Notes under the pieces: model-generated
Databases searched by the model: none
What the model saw: the letters and a program-made list of their open reading frames with translations, nothing else
What the model was told of the DNA's origin: nothing
Translations under genes and position numbers: made by a program
From: Castellaniella sp044508625
GTDB taxonomy: Bacteria; Pseudomonadota; Gammaproteobacteria; Burkholderiales; Burkholderiaceae_B
DNA length: 64,000 nt
Reading direction: 5' to 3'
NCBI GenBank assembly: GCA_044508625.1
Contig: JBIQHJ010000004.1
Span: 62,001 to 126,000, forward strand
Shown here: positions 31,498 through 40,725 of the stretch, piece after piece
How positions within the stretch are numbered: the stretch's first letter is position 1
How the letters are laid out: each line of letters opens with the position of its first letter

Positions 31498-32935
31498 AAC
31501 GGAAATGACCGAGACCGAGCTATACATTGACGGACAATGGCGCCCCGGCTCGGATGGCCGCCGGTTCGACGTCATCGATCCGGCAACCGAGGCGGTCATT
31601 GCCAGTGTCGCCGATGCCAGCGTCAGTGACGGCCTCGCCGCCGTCTCCGCCGCCGCCGCCGCGGGCGCGGCCTGGGCCGCAAGGCCGCCGCGCGAGCGTA
31701 GCGAGATCCTGCGTCGCGCCTACGAATTGCTGATCGCGCAAAAGGAACGTTTTGCGCGGCTGATTACGCTCGAAAGCGGCAAGGCATTGTCCGAGGCGCG
31801 CGGTGAAGTCGTCTACGCGGCCGAGTTCCTGCGCTGGTACGCCGAGGAGGCGGTGCGCATCCTCGGGGAAATCTCGACCGCTCCCGGGGGTGCCAACAAG
31901 ATCATCGTGATGCGACAACCGATAGGCGTTGCGGTTTTCGTGACGCCGTGGAACTTTCCGGCGGCGATGGCCACACGCAAGATCGGTCCGGCGCTCGCCG
32001 CCGGCTGCACCGTCGTGCTCAAGCCGGCCAAAGAGACGCCGCTGACCGCGCTCGCCCTTGCCGGGCTGTTCCAGGAGGCGGGCGTGCCGCCCGGTGTCGT
32101 CAACGTCGTGACGACGCGCCGTACCGGCGACGTGATCGGGGCGATGTTCGATGATCGGCGCGTGCGCAAGTTCTCATTCACCGGTTCGACGGAAACGGGA
32201 CGGCTGCTGCTGCGCCAGGCTGCTGCGAACGTCGTGAAATGTTCGATGGAGCTTGGCGGCAATGCGCCGTTCGTCGTCTTCGGGGATGCCGATCTCGATG
32301 TCGCGGTCGCTGCCGCGATGGTTGCGAAAATGCGCAACGGGGGGGAATCCTGCACGGCCGCGAATCGTTTCTACGTCGAGGCGCCGGTGGCGGATGAGTT
32401 CGCTCGGCGGTTCGCCGCGGCGATGCGCGGGCTCAAGCTCGGCCATGGCCTGGACGATGGCGTGCAGCTCGGCCCGATGGTGAACGCGTCGACACGCGAC
32501 AAGGTCGCTGCGCTGGTCGAGGACGCAGTCGCACAGGGTGCGCGCATCCTGACAGGAGGTCGGGCGCCTGATCGCGATGGCTTCTTCTACGAGCCGACGG
32601 TGTTGACCAATGTCGCCGCCGATGCGCGCATCCTGCAGCAGGAGATCTTCGGCCCGGTCGCACCGATCGTGACCTTCGGCGACGAGGACGAGGTCATCGA
32701 GCTCGCCAATGCGACCGAGTTCGGTCTCGTTTCCTTTGTCCACAGCCGCGACCTCGCGCGCGCCCTGCGTGTCGCCGAGCGGCTCGAATCGGGGATGGTG
32801 GGTATCAATCGCGGGGTCGTTTCGGACCCGGCGGCGCCGTTTGGCGGCTGGAAGCAGAGCGGCGTCGGGCGTGAAGGCGCGCACGATGGTCTGCTCGAGT
32901 ACCTCGAATCGAAGTACATCGCAGCGAGCTGGTGA
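31487..32935 (+). CDS. Aldehyde dehydrogenase, succinate-semialdehyde dehydrogenase-like
   Basis: A 482-residue NAD(P)-dependent aldehyde dehydrogenase: TPWNFPAAMATRKIGPALAAGCTVVLKPAKETPLTAL (Rossmann and cofactor segment), FTGSTETG, general-base Glu in MELGGNAPFVVF, catalytic Cys in NGGESCTAANRFYV, and EIFGPVAPI. The closest branch by motif is GabD-like semialdehyde dehydrogenases. GGAG lies 7 bp before the ATG at 31487. Its place between the E1 and E2 genes implies a role in the same pathway, presumably oxidising a semialdehyde ring-cleavage product to an acid. Confidence 0.93.
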   Translation: MHVETEMTETELYIDGQWRPGSDGRRFDVIDPATEAVIASVADASVSDGLAAVSAAAAAGAAWAARPPRERSEILRRAYELLIAQKERFARLITLESGKALSEARGEVVYAAEFLRWYAEEAVRILGEISTAPGGANKIIVMRQPIGVAVFVTPWNFPAAMATRKIGPALAAGCTVVLKPAKETPLTALALAGLFQEAGVPPGVVNVVTTRRTGDVIGAMFDDRRVRKFSFTGSTETGRLLLRQAAANVVKCSMELGGNAPFVVFGDADLDVAVAAAMVAKMRNGGESCTAANRFYVEAPVADEFARRFAAAMRGLKLGHGLDDGVQLGPMVNASTRDKVAALVEDAVAQGARILTGGRAPDRDGFFYEPTVLTNVAADARILQQEIFGPVAPIVTFGDEDEVIELANATEFGLVSFVHSRDLARALRVAERLESGMVGINRGVVSDPAAPFGGWKQSGVGREGAHDGLLEYLESKYIAASW

Positions 32936-32943
32936 GGAAAACC

Positions 32944-34323
32944 ATGGATGTCATCATGCCCCAGTTGGGCGAGACCGTGCTCGAGGGTACGATCTCCGCC
33001 TGGTACAAGAAGGTTGGCGACACGGTCAAGGCGGATGAATCGCTGTTCGACCTCGAAACCGAAAAAGTCACGACCGAGATTCCGGCACCGGCCAGCGGCG
33101 TGCTATCCGAGATCCTGGTCGAGGCGGGCGCCACTGTGAAAGTCGGCACGCGGCTGGCGGTCATCACGTCCGCCGATGCTGCCGCGGCAATCCCGTCGAC
33201 GGGCACGGCCGCGGCGCCGGTCCTTACCCCGGCGCCGGCTCTTACGCCGGCCCCGGTCCTTACCCCGGCCCCGGTCCCTGCCTCGGCCCCGACTCAAGCC
33301 GCTGCCGTCGCGCGTGCGCTGCCCGCCGCTGCTGGCGCGCCGCTGCCGCGTGCGGGTGCCGGCGGCCCGAAACTCTCGCCGGTCGTCCGCCGCTTGCTTG
33401 GGGAACATGGCGTTGCGCCCGAGCACATCGCCGGCACCGGTGCTCGCGGGCGGATCACACGCGAGGACGTGCTCGCACATCTCGAGCGGCTTGCCGCCAT
33501 GGCGGCGCCCCAGCCTGCGCATGTCCCGGCAACGGAACCGCTGCCGGTGGCGGAGCCCGTGGCCGCGGCTGTCATGCATCCCGCCGCGGCGACGCCTGCC
33601 GTGCTTGCCGGGCCCGACGACGAGGTCATCCCGCTCAGCAAGATCCGGCGCATGACCGCGGCACACATGGTGATGTCCAAGGCGACGGCGCCGCACACGC
33701 TGCAGGCGGTCGAGGTCGATTTCCATGTCGTCGACAAGGTCAGGCGTGCGGTCGGCGAGGACTGGAAGGCGCGCGAAGGCTATTCGCTGACCTACCTGCC
33801 GTTCATTGCCCGTGCCGCCTGCCTCGCGCTCGGCGAATTCCCGCGGATCAATTCCAGCTTTGGCAACGACGAGCTGGTCGTGCATAAGCGCGTGCATCTC
33901 GGCATCGCCGTCGATCTCAATTTCGAAGGGCTGATGGTGACGGTGATACGTGATGCGCACCACAAGAACCTGCGCGGCCTCGCCGCCGAAATCAGCCGGC
34001 TGGCGAAGGCGGCGCGTACCGGAACCCTCAAGCCAGACGAGCTCTCCGGGGGTACCTACACGATCTCCAACTCCGGCTCCTTTGGCACGCTGATCAGCGC
34101 GCCGGTGATCAATCAGCCGCAGTCCGCAATCCTGTCGAGCGATGGCGTGCATAAAAAAGCGGCGGTGATCGAAGGGCCGGATGGCGACTTGATCGCGATC
34201 CGCCCCATCGGTGTGCTCGCGCAGAGCTTCGACCATCGCGCCTTCGACGGCGCGTACTCGGCGGCCTTCCTGAAGCGTCTCAAGGAAATCATAGAGACGC
34301 GCGACTGGTCCGCCGAACTGTGA
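32944..34323 (+). CDS. Dihydrolipoamide acyltransferase (E2)
   Basis: A 459-residue E2. The N-terminal lipoyl domain carries lipoyl-lysine Lys41 (LETEKVTTEI). A Pro/Ala linker of PAPxLTPAP repeats (about 95-125) leads to the subunit-binding domain (SPVVRRLLGEHGVAPEHI...ITREDVLAHL), a second Ala/Pro linker, and the catalytic core with KIRRMTAAHMVMSKATAPH and the active-site His in SFDHRAFDGA. It takes the acyl group from E1 to CoA. The ATG at 32944 (GAGG upstream) is preferred to an in-frame GTG at 32932 that overlaps the preceding stop. One lipoyl domain only. Confidence 0.93.
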   Translation: MDVIMPQLGETVLEGTISAWYKKVGDTVKADESLFDLETEKVTTEIPAPASGVLSEILVEAGATVKVGTRLAVITSADAAAAIPSTGTAAAPVLTPAPALTPAPVLTPAPVPASAPTQAAAVARALPAAAGAPLPRAGAGGPKLSPVVRRLLGEHGVAPEHIAGTGARGRITREDVLAHLERLAAMAAPQPAHVPATEPLPVAEPVAAAVMHPAAATPAVLAGPDDEVIPLSKIRRMTAAHMVMSKATAPHTLQAVEVDFHVVDKVRRAVGEDWKAREGYSLTYLPFIARAACLALGEFPRINSSFGNDELVVHKRVHLGIAVDLNFEGLMVTVIRDAHHKNLRGLAAEISRLAKAARTGTLKPDELSGGTYTISNSGSFGTLISAPVINQPQSAILSSDGVHKKAAVIEGPDGDLIAIRPIGVLAQSFDHRAFDGAYSAAFLKRLKEIIETRDWSAEL

Positions 34324-34342
34324 TGCACGGAAGGCTTTCGGC

Positions 34343-35782
34343 ATGAAGAACGAAATAGACATCGCGAGCGCGCAGGCCACCGATTTCGACACCGAAGTCA
34401 TCGTGATCGGCGGTGGGCCCGGCGGCTATACGGCGGCCTTCCGCGCCGCCGACCTCGGCAAGAAGGTGACGCTCGTCGAGAAGCACGCGCGGCTTGGCGG
34501 CGTCTGCCTGAACGTCGGCTGCATTCCGTCCAAGGCGCTGCTGCACACGGCAAAGGTGATCCAGGAAGCGGCACACCTGCCTGGCGTGCGCTTCGGGCGT
34601 CCGCAAGTCGATCTTGACGGCTTGCGTCGTTGGAAGGATGGCGTTGTCGCCAAGTTGACGGGGGGGCTTGCCAGCCTCGTCAAGGCGCGCAACGTGACGG
34701 TCATCCAGGGCGAGGCGCGCTTCGATTCGCCGCATCGGCTGCGGGTCGAAACGCCGGCGGGCGTGCGCACGGTCGGCTTCGAGCACGCGATCATTGCCGC
34801 CGGTTCGTCAGTCGCCCGGATTCCCGGCTTTCCGTACGACGACGGGCGGCTCATCGACTCGACGGGCGCACTCGAGCTGAGGGATGTTCCGCCGCGGCTG
34901 CTGGTGATCGGCGGCGGCATCATCGGCCTCGAGATGGCGACCGTCTATTACGCGCTTGGGTCGAAGGTAACGGTGGTCGAGATGACCGGCCAACTGATTC
35001 CCGGCGCCGATGCCGACCTCGTCAAGCCGCTCGCGGCAAAGCTCGGCAGGAGCTACGAGCGCATCATGTTGGGCACCCGGGTGTCCCGTCTCGAATCGCT
35101 GCCCGAAGGCCTGAGGGCGAGCTTCGAAGGTGCGGGGGCACCGGCGCCACAGGTCTTTGACCGCGTTCTCGTCGCGGTCGGCCGCAAGCCGAACGGATCG
35201 TGCCTTGGCGCCGAGGCGGCTGGGGTGAAGGTCGGCGAGCGCGGTTTCATCGCGGTTGACCGGCAGATGCGAACCAACGTCCCCCATATCTTCGCCATCG
35301 GCGACGTCGCGGGCGAGCCAATGCTCGCGCACAAGGCGGCGCACGAAGGCAAAATCGCTGCCGAAGTGATCGCCGGGCATGCGGTGGAGTTCGCCGCGAG
35401 AACGATCCCCTCGGTCGCGTACACCGATCCAGAGGTCGCGTGGATGGGGCTGACCGAGCGGGAGGCGAAAAGCCGCGGCATCGACTACGAGAAGGCGGTC
35501 TTCCCCTGGGTGGCAAGCGGTCGCGCACAGACGATGGGTGCCGATGATGGGCAGACCAAGCTGATCATCGACAAGGGGTCTCGCCGTGTTCTCGGTGTCG
35601 GAATCGTGGGTCAGGCAGCCGGCGAGCTCATCGCCGAGGCGGTCCTTGCCCTCGAGATGGACGCCGAGGCCGAGGATCTGGCGCTGGCGATCCACCCGCA
35701 TCCGACCTTGTCGGAAACACTCGCCTTCGCCGCTGAAATTGCCGTGGGATCGATCACGGACTTGTATATTCCCAAAAAATAA
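34343..35782 (+). CDS. lpdA: Dihydrolipoyl dehydrogenase (E3)
   Basis: A 479-residue flavoprotein disulfide reductase: FAD motif VIGGGPGGYTAAFRAADLG, redox-active Cys55 and Cys60 (GGVCLNVGCIPSK), NAD motif VIGGGIIGLEMATVYYALG, second FAD motif HIFAIGDVAGEPMLAHKA, and dimer-interface HPHPTLSETL with the catalytic His. It re-oxidises the lipoyl group of E2. Having its own E3 makes the E1-E2-E3 set self-contained, a sign of a substrate-specific complex separate from the housekeeping pyruvate and 2-oxoglutarate dehydrogenases. The gap to E2 is 19 bp. Confidence 0.94.
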   Translation: MKNEIDIASAQATDFDTEVIVIGGGPGGYTAAFRAADLGKKVTLVEKHARLGGVCLNVGCIPSKALLHTAKVIQEAAHLPGVRFGRPQVDLDGLRRWKDGVVAKLTGGLASLVKARNVTVIQGEARFDSPHRLRVETPAGVRTVGFEHAIIAAGSSVARIPGFPYDDGRLIDSTGALELRDVPPRLLVIGGGIIGLEMATVYYALGSKVTVVEMTGQLIPGADADLVKPLAAKLGRSYERIMLGTRVSRLESLPEGLRASFEGAGAPAPQVFDRVLVAVGRKPNGSCLGAEAAGVKVGERGFIAVDRQMRTNVPHIFAIGDVAGEPMLAHKAAHEGKIAAEVIAGHAVEFAARTIPSVAYTDPEVAWMGLTEREAKSRGIDYEKAVFPWVASGRAQTMGADDGQTKLIIDKGSRRVLGVGIVGQAAGELIAEAVLALEMDAEAEDLALAIHPHPTLSETLAFAAEIAVGSITDLYIPKK

Positions 35783-35817
35783 AGCGGGGGTGCCTTGCTG
35801 CCTCCAGGAGATTCGCG

Positions 35818-36426
35818 ATGAATACTGTTGTCAAGATACCTGTCCGGCCATCAGTGGAAGACATCCTGGTTGGGGGGCGAACGCACCATGCGTGGCTCCC
35901 GCGCCGTGTCGGGGACGAGACCTTGCACGAGATCTACGAGCTGACGAAATGGGGTCCGACAGCCGCAAATTCATGTCCCATGCGCATGGTCTTCGTCCGC
36001 ACGGCGCACGGTAAAGAACGCCTGATGTCCTGCCTGCATCCGGAAAATGTCGCTCAAGTGGTCGAGGCGCCGATTACCGTGATCATCGGCTACGATTTGC
36101 GCTTCTACGAATTGATTCCACGGCTGATGCCAGACAAACCAGAGCTCGCTGAGGTGTTTGCTGCCGATGGCGGCGGCGCCATCGTCCGCGAGACGGCCTT
36201 GCGCAATGGCTCCTTGCAGGGCGCGTACTTCATGCTGGCGGCCCGCTCGCTCGGGCTCGATTGCGGGCCGATGTCGGGCTTCGACAGAGAGCGGCTCAAT
36301 GCCGAGTTCTTTCCCGATGGCCGCATCGAAGCAAATTTTCTCTGCAACGTGGGCTATGGCGATCCCGAGCGCGTGTTGCCGAGGGCGCCACGCCTCGGAT
36401 TCGAGGAGGTCTGCCAATTTGCCTGA
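35818..36426 (+). CDS. RutE-like nitroreductase-family flavoprotein
   Basis: A 202-residue FMN-dependent nitroreductase-fold protein. RTHHAWLPRRVGDETLHEIYELTKWGPTAANSCPMRMVFV resembles the N-terminal half of RutE, the probable malonic-semialdehyde reductase of pyrimidine breakdown, and GSLQGAYFMLAARSLGLDCGPMSGFD is the family's FMN-binding helix. In this operon it could reduce a semialdehyde, a quinone or a ring intermediate using NAD(P)H. The gap of 35 bp to the E3 gene keeps it in the same operon. Confidence 0.82.
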   Translation: MNTVVKIPVRPSVEDILVGGRTHHAWLPRRVGDETLHEIYELTKWGPTAANSCPMRMVFVRTAHGKERLMSCLHPENVAQVVEAPITVIIGYDLRFYELIPRLMPDKPELAEVFAADGGGAIVRETALRNGSLQGAYFMLAARSLGLDCGPMSGFDRERLNAEFFPDGRIEANFLCNVGYGDPERVLPRAPRLGFEEVCQFA

Positions 36427-36502
36427 CGCCGCTCGTGGTGCACCGAATTCAGAATGCGTCGTCGCTTGCGACGCCCAGCCCCCTACCAGAAAGGAGACTT
36501 CA

Positions 36503-37363
36503 ATGTCATTGCAGAACTTCATCCCGACACCGGACTTCGAGGAATACAAGGGCCGTTTCAAGGACCACTACAAGCTTGAACGTCGTGAAGACGGCGTGAT
36601 ACTGGCCCAGGCGCATACGCTTGGCGGTCCCATCCAATTGAGCGTTCAGAATCACCGCTCCGTAGGCCAGTTGTTCAAAACGATAGGCGCCGACCCCAAG
36701 AACGAAGTGATGATCTTCACCGGGTCCGGCGATGACTTCATGATGGATGCGGATCCCAAGGGTTTTGAACTCGAGGAGGAAGACCTGCAGCACTGGGCCT
36801 ATGAGTACGCCTACAAGGACGGGAGGATCAACGTCAGCTCGCTGGTGAATGATCTCGAGATCCCGACCATCGGTATCCTCAATGGTCCGGGCTTCCACAG
36901 CGAGATTGCCTTGATGTGCGATCTGACGATCTGCAGCGAGGATGCCGTCATCTACGATCTGCACTACGACATCGGCTCTGTTCCTGGCGATGGCATCCAC
37001 AGTTGTTTTCAGGAGCTGCTCGGCGTCAAGCGGGCCGCCTACGCGCTGCTCACCGGCGAAGCCTTCGATGCCCAGAAAATGCTCGATTACGGCATGGTCA
37101 ACGAGGTGGTTCCGAAGGACAAGCTCGTCGAGCGCGCCTTCCAGCTCGCCGACCACATCATGTCTCAGCCGCGCACGACCCGCCGCCTGACGACGCAGAT
37201 CATCCGCCGGCCGTGGCGCAAGCGCATCACGGACGATCTCGACGGCGGTTTCGGCATCCAGATGTTCGGGCATCTCGCCAAGAAAAAATCGGTGCACAGC
37301 CGCAACCACATCGCCGACTGTGGAGCCTACGTGAAGCAAGGCAAGAAGAACGGATTCGATTGA
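36503..37363 (+). CDS. 6-Oxocamphor-hydrolase-like crotonase (C-C bond hydrolase)
   Basis: A 286-residue crotonase-fold protein resembling 6-oxocamphor hydrolase more than enoyl-CoA hydratase. The three residues important in that enzyme appear at matching positions: His132 (GFHSEI, for His122), His154 (YDLHYDIG, for His145) and Asp163 (PGDGIH, for Asp154). The classic hydratase glutamates are absent. 6-Oxocamphor hydrolase opens a cyclic beta-diketone by retro-Claisen hydrolysis without CoA. An AAGGAGA site precedes the ATG. The N-terminal 25 residues are an extension. It is a strong candidate for the ring-opening step of the island pathway. Confidence 0.8.
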   Translation: MSLQNFIPTPDFEEYKGRFKDHYKLERREDGVILAQAHTLGGPIQLSVQNHRSVGQLFKTIGADPKNEVMIFTGSGDDFMMDADPKGFELEEEDLQHWAYEYAYKDGRINVSSLVNDLEIPTIGILNGPGFHSEIALMCDLTICSEDAVIYDLHYDIGSVPGDGIHSCFQELLGVKRAAYALLTGEAFDAQKMLDYGMVNEVVPKDKLVERAFQLADHIMSQPRTTRRLTTQIIRRPWRKRITDDLDGGFGIQMFGHLAKKKSVHSRNHIADCGAYVKQGKKNGFD

Positions 37364-37570
37364 TGTCGTTCGGGATGCCGTAAAGGGCGCAGCCGCTCGG
37401 GAGGCGCCAGAGGCCGTCTCGCCTCGTTCTGAGGGGGGCAGCCGCCGGTATCCATTCAGAATGCCCCGGAAATCCGCGTTCTTGCGGTCGTGGGGGTGGA
37501 GCTGAAGTGGCGCCGGCCGGCGAGCGGATCGCTCGCGGCCGTGGAGACACGCGTCCGGCGCTATCGATAT

Positions 37571-37591
37571 CTCCTGAGGAATCATCAGGAG
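37571..37591 (+). other. Hairpin before the first Liv-type transporter operon
   Basis: CTCCTGA (37571-37577) and TCAGGAG (37585-37591) form a perfect 7-bp stem with a 7-base loop, 16 bp before the ATG at 37608 and next to a purine-rich ribosome-binding stretch. It could be an operator or a translation-control hairpin. The rest of the 244-bp gap (37364-37607) shows no gene. Confidence 0.45.
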
Positions 37592-37607
37592 AGGGAGGGG
37601 AGGAGCC

Positions 37608-38861
37608 ATGTTGATTTCAACATTCAAACGCATTGCAATGGTCACGGTCATGGCGGCATCCGCGCAGGCGTGCGTCGGAGCGGCCGTCGCTCAGGAACAG
37701 CCGATCAGGGTCGGGATGCTGACCCCCCGGACCGGGCCGTTCGCCGGGCCCGGCATCCAGATGGAGGATGGCATACGCTATCTTCTGAAGGAACGCAATG
37801 GCATGCTGGCGGGCAAGAGGATCGAGCTGATCGTCGCCGACACCGCCGGCCAGCCGGCGATGGCGCTGACCAAGACGCAAGAGATGGTCGAGCGCCACAA
37901 GGTGCATGCGCTGATCGGCCCGCTGGCCACGACTGAAGCGCTGGCGATCGACGATTATGTGCGCGAGGCCAAGATACCGCTGATTTCGTCTTCTTCGCTC
38001 GCAGAGGACATCACGCAACGCGCCGTGAACCCTTGGCTCATCCGCGCCACCGCCTCGGTGGGCCAGATCGTCCATCCGGTCGGCGATTACGCGGCCAAGG
38101 ATCTCGGCTACAAAAGGGTCGCCACCATCGCGACGGACTTTGCCTATGGCCACGAGGCCGTCGCGGGATTCCAGCGCGTGTTTGAGGAGAACGGCGGGCG
38201 CGTTGTGCAAAAGATCTGGGTGCCGCTCAAGGCGTCGGACTTCGCCGCCTATATTTCCCAGATCAAGCGCGACGTCGATGCGGTGTTCATCAGCTTCTCG
38301 GGTTCCAGCGCCACGGGGTTCATCCGCCAGTACGCTGAATATGGCTTGAAGGACAAATTGCCGTTGCTGTCCGTGCATTCGGCAGTGGACGAGAGCCTGC
38401 TCGAGCAGCTTGGCGACGACGCCATAGGCATCATTTCAGGCGGGATATATTCCTCTGCGATCGACACACCAGAGAACAAGGCCTTCGTCGCTGGATATCA
38501 CAAGGAATTCGGCCATGAACCCGGCTTCTACGCGAGCGGGGGCTACGTGGCCGGTATGTTCCTCGAAGAAGCCCTGAAGGCGGTCGAGGGCAATGTCGGC
38601 GACCGCCAGGCGCTCATGCGCGCGCTGCGTTCGGCAAAGCTGGCATCCAGCCCGCGCGGAGCGCTGAGTCTCGATGAGTACGGCAACCCTGTCGGCGACT
38701 CATACATTCGCAGGACGGAGCGCGTCGGTGGCCGCTTGCAGAACACGGTTTTGAAAGTCTATCCAAACCAGAGCCAGTTCTGGACCTACGATCCAAAGCA
38801 GTTTTTGGCCAATCCGGTCTATTCGCGCGACTACCCGCCGGCCCGCTACCTGGAGGAGTGA
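37608..38861 (+). CDS. Liv-type ABC transporter substrate-binding protein, set 1
   Basis: A 417-residue periplasmic binding protein of the LivJ (type I periplasmic, HAAT) family. The signal peptide is about residues 1-29 (ending AAVAQEQ); the mature start IRVGMLTPRTGPFAGPGIQMEDGIRYLL is typical, followed by ALIGPLATTEALAIDDYVREAKIPLIS. Proteins of this branch bind amino acids or aromatic and other carboxylic acids. Permease and ATPase genes follow directly. The context of a ring-degradation island favours an aromatic acid. Start supported by GGAGG. Confidence 0.9.
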   Translation: MLISTFKRIAMVTVMAASAQACVGAAVAQEQPIRVGMLTPRTGPFAGPGIQMEDGIRYLLKERNGMLAGKRIELIVADTAGQPAMALTKTQEMVERHKVHALIGPLATTEALAIDDYVREAKIPLISSSSLAEDITQRAVNPWLIRATASVGQIVHPVGDYAAKDLGYKRVATIATDFAYGHEAVAGFQRVFEENGGRVVQKIWVPLKASDFAAYISQIKRDVDAVFISFSGSSATGFIRQYAEYGLKDKLPLLSVHSAVDESLLEQLGDDAIGIISGGIYSSAIDTPENKAFVAGYHKEFGHEPGFYASGGYVAGMFLEEALKAVEGNVGDRQALMRALRSAKLASSPRGALSLDEYGNPVGDSYIRRTERVGGRLQNTVLKVYPNQSQFWTYDPKQFLANPVYSRDYPPARYLEE

Positions 38862-38902
38862 GCCGCGGTGTAATTCCCACGATTCTGTTTGGGGGCTGAC
38901 AA

Positions 38903-39763
38903 ATGGCGTTCTGGCTGATTCAGGCGCTCAATGGCCTGGCGTTCGGGGGCGTACTGTTCCTGTTGTCCGCGGGGTTTTCGCTGATCTTCGGATTGATGCG
39001 CATTCCGAATCTGTCGCATGGCGGATTGTTCATGCTGGGCGCCTATCTCGGCGTGACCGTGCTCGATGCCGGCGGGAATTTCTGGCTGGCGGCGCTGGCT
39101 GGGGCCGCGGGGGCGGTGCTGGTGGGCCTCGTCATCGAGCGCGGCATCCTGCGGCGCCTCGGCAGTAACGAAAATGCCCAGGTACTGGCCACGATTGGCG
39201 TGACCTTCATCATTGCCGACGTTGCCATCGGTATCTGGGGCGGCCATCCATATTCACTGGCGGCGCCGGCTGGCCTGAGGCGGTCGGTCGAGATGGCGGG
39301 GTTCATGTTTCCGCTGTACCGGCTGGCCATCGTGATCATTGCGGTGATCCTCGCCGGCTTGCTTTGGCTGGCCATCGACCGCACTCGGGTCGGCGCGATG
39401 CTGCGCGCCGGTGTCGATGATCCCCAAATGGCGCGTGGAGTGGGCATACCGGTATTCAGCCTGTTCACACTGGTGTTTTGCCTCGGTGCGGGGTTGGCAG
39501 GGCTGGGCGGCGTGCTTGCCGGCCCCATCCTGTCCGCCTACCCGGGCCTGGACATGGACATGCTGCCGCTGGCGCTCATCGTCGTCATCTTCGGCGGCGT
39601 GGGCAGTTTGCTCGGCGCCTTCGCCGGCAGTTTCCTGATCGGCCTGCTATACACCTTCAGCCAGGTGCTGTTGCCCGATCTGGCCTATGTGATCCTGTTC
39701 GTACCGATGGTGCTGATGCTCGCCATTCGTCCGCGGGGCTTGTTCGGGAGGGTTGCGGTATGA
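38903..39763 (+). CDS. Liv-type ABC permease (LivH-like), set 1
   Basis: A 286-residue inner-membrane permease with about eight helices and the LivH pattern ALNGLAFGGVLFLLSAGFSLIFGLMRIPNLSHGGLFMLGAYLG, a cytoplasmic-loop segment MLRAGVDDPQMARGVGIP that docks on the ATPases, and FGGVGSLLGAFAGSF. It pairs with the LivM-type gene, whose ATG overlaps its stop codon by 4 bp. Confidence 0.93.
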   Translation: MAFWLIQALNGLAFGGVLFLLSAGFSLIFGLMRIPNLSHGGLFMLGAYLGVTVLDAGGNFWLAALAGAAGAVLVGLVIERGILRRLGSNENAQVLATIGVTFIIADVAIGIWGGHPYSLAAPAGLRRSVEMAGFMFPLYRLAIVIIAVILAGLLWLAIDRTRVGAMLRAGVDDPQMARGVGIPVFSLFTLVFCLGAGLAGLGGVLAGPILSAYPGLDMDMLPLALIVVIFGGVGSLLGAFAGSFLIGLLYTFSQVLLPDLAYVILFVPMVLMLAIRPRGLFGRVAV

Positions 39764-40725
39764 ATCGCTGGTTCATTTTGCTGCCCGCCATTCTCGTTGC
39801 CGTCGGGCTGTGGAGTCCGGGCGATTTCTATACGAATTTCGCCTCCCGCATCATGATCTTCTCGATCTTCGCGCTCAGCTTGAACTTGCTGGTCGGCTAT
39901 GGCGGCCTGATGAGCCTGTGTCACAGCGCGTTCTTCGGCATCGCGGGCTACGCGGTGACGTGGCTGAGCGTGAGGCAGGGCTGGGACGCGGGGATGGCGG
40001 TCCTGGTGGCATTGCTGCTGTCGGCCGCGGTCGGCGCGGTGTTCGGGGTGCTTGGGTTGCGGGCCAGGGGCATCGGCTTTCTGATGATCACGCTGGCGCT
40101 TGGACAGATCGTGTGGGGACTCGCCATTCGCTGGGCGGACGTGACCGGCGGAGAGAACGGCATCGGCGGACTCCGCCGGCCGTCGCCCTTCGGCATCGAT
40201 CTGGCCAGTGCGACGAGCTACTACGTCCTGACCGGGATCGTGTTCCTGGCCATGTGTCTCGCGATGTATGCCTTTACTCGCTCTCCGTTCGGCGCCGCCT
40301 TGCGCGGCACGCGAGACCAGCCGCGGCGCATGGCGGCGTTGGGCTTCGACGTATGGGTGATCCGCTGGAGTACGTTCGTGCTGGCGAGCGTGGCCGCGGC
40401 AATCGCGGGGGTGCTCGGAGCCTATCTCGACAAGTTCATGAGCCCCGGCGCCTTGTCGCTCATGTTATCCGCCGAGGTTCTGCTGATGGTCATCGTCGGA
40501 GGCTCGAGCGTGTTCCTGGGACCAGTGCTCGGCGCGGCGGTGGTGCTGCTGTTCTCGCATGGGATGAGTGCATACATGGAGCGCTGGACGGCCGCGCTCG
40601 GGGTGCTGTTCCTCGTCATCGTGCTGTTCATGCCGGACGGCTTGGTTCCGGGCTGCAGGCGGCTCCTCGGCCGCGCGAAATCGGCGATCGTCTGTCGCAA
40701 ACGACCGGCAAGGGAGGGCGCGTGA
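39760..40725 (+). CDS. Liv-type ABC permease (LivM-like), set 1
   Basis: A 321-residue permease with about ten helices: LLVGYGGLMSLCHSAFFGIAGYA, GIGFLMITLALGQIVWGLA and the EAA-like loop ALRGTRDQPRRMAALGF. It is the second membrane subunit of set 1. ATGA overlap with LivH-type upstream and GTGA overlap with the ATPase gene downstream show tight coupling. A basic tail follows the last helix. Confidence 0.93.
   Translation: MNRWFILLPAILVAVGLWSPGDFYTNFASRIMIFSIFALSLNLLVGYGGLMSLCHSAFFGIAGYAVTWLSVRQGWDAGMAVLVALLLSAAVGAVFGVLGLRARGIGFLMITLALGQIVWGLAIRWADVTGGENGIGGLRRPSPFGIDLASATSYYVLTGIVFLAMCLAMYAFTRSPFGAALRGTRDQPRRMAALGFDVWVIRWSTFVLASVAAAIAGVLGAYLDKFMSPGALSLMLSAEVLLMVIVGGSSVFLGPVLGAAVVLLFSHGMSAYMERWTAALGVLFLVIVLFMPDGLVPGCRRLLGRAKSAIVCRKRPAREGA

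Noticed and set aside
29435..35782. Housekeeping pyruvate dehydrogenase operon
   Set aside because: E1 is the two-subunit alpha/beta type, an aldehyde dehydrogenase gene interrupts the set, and nitroreductase and crotonase genes follow, pointing to a substrate-specific complex. An acetoin dehydrogenase cannot be excluded by sequence alone.
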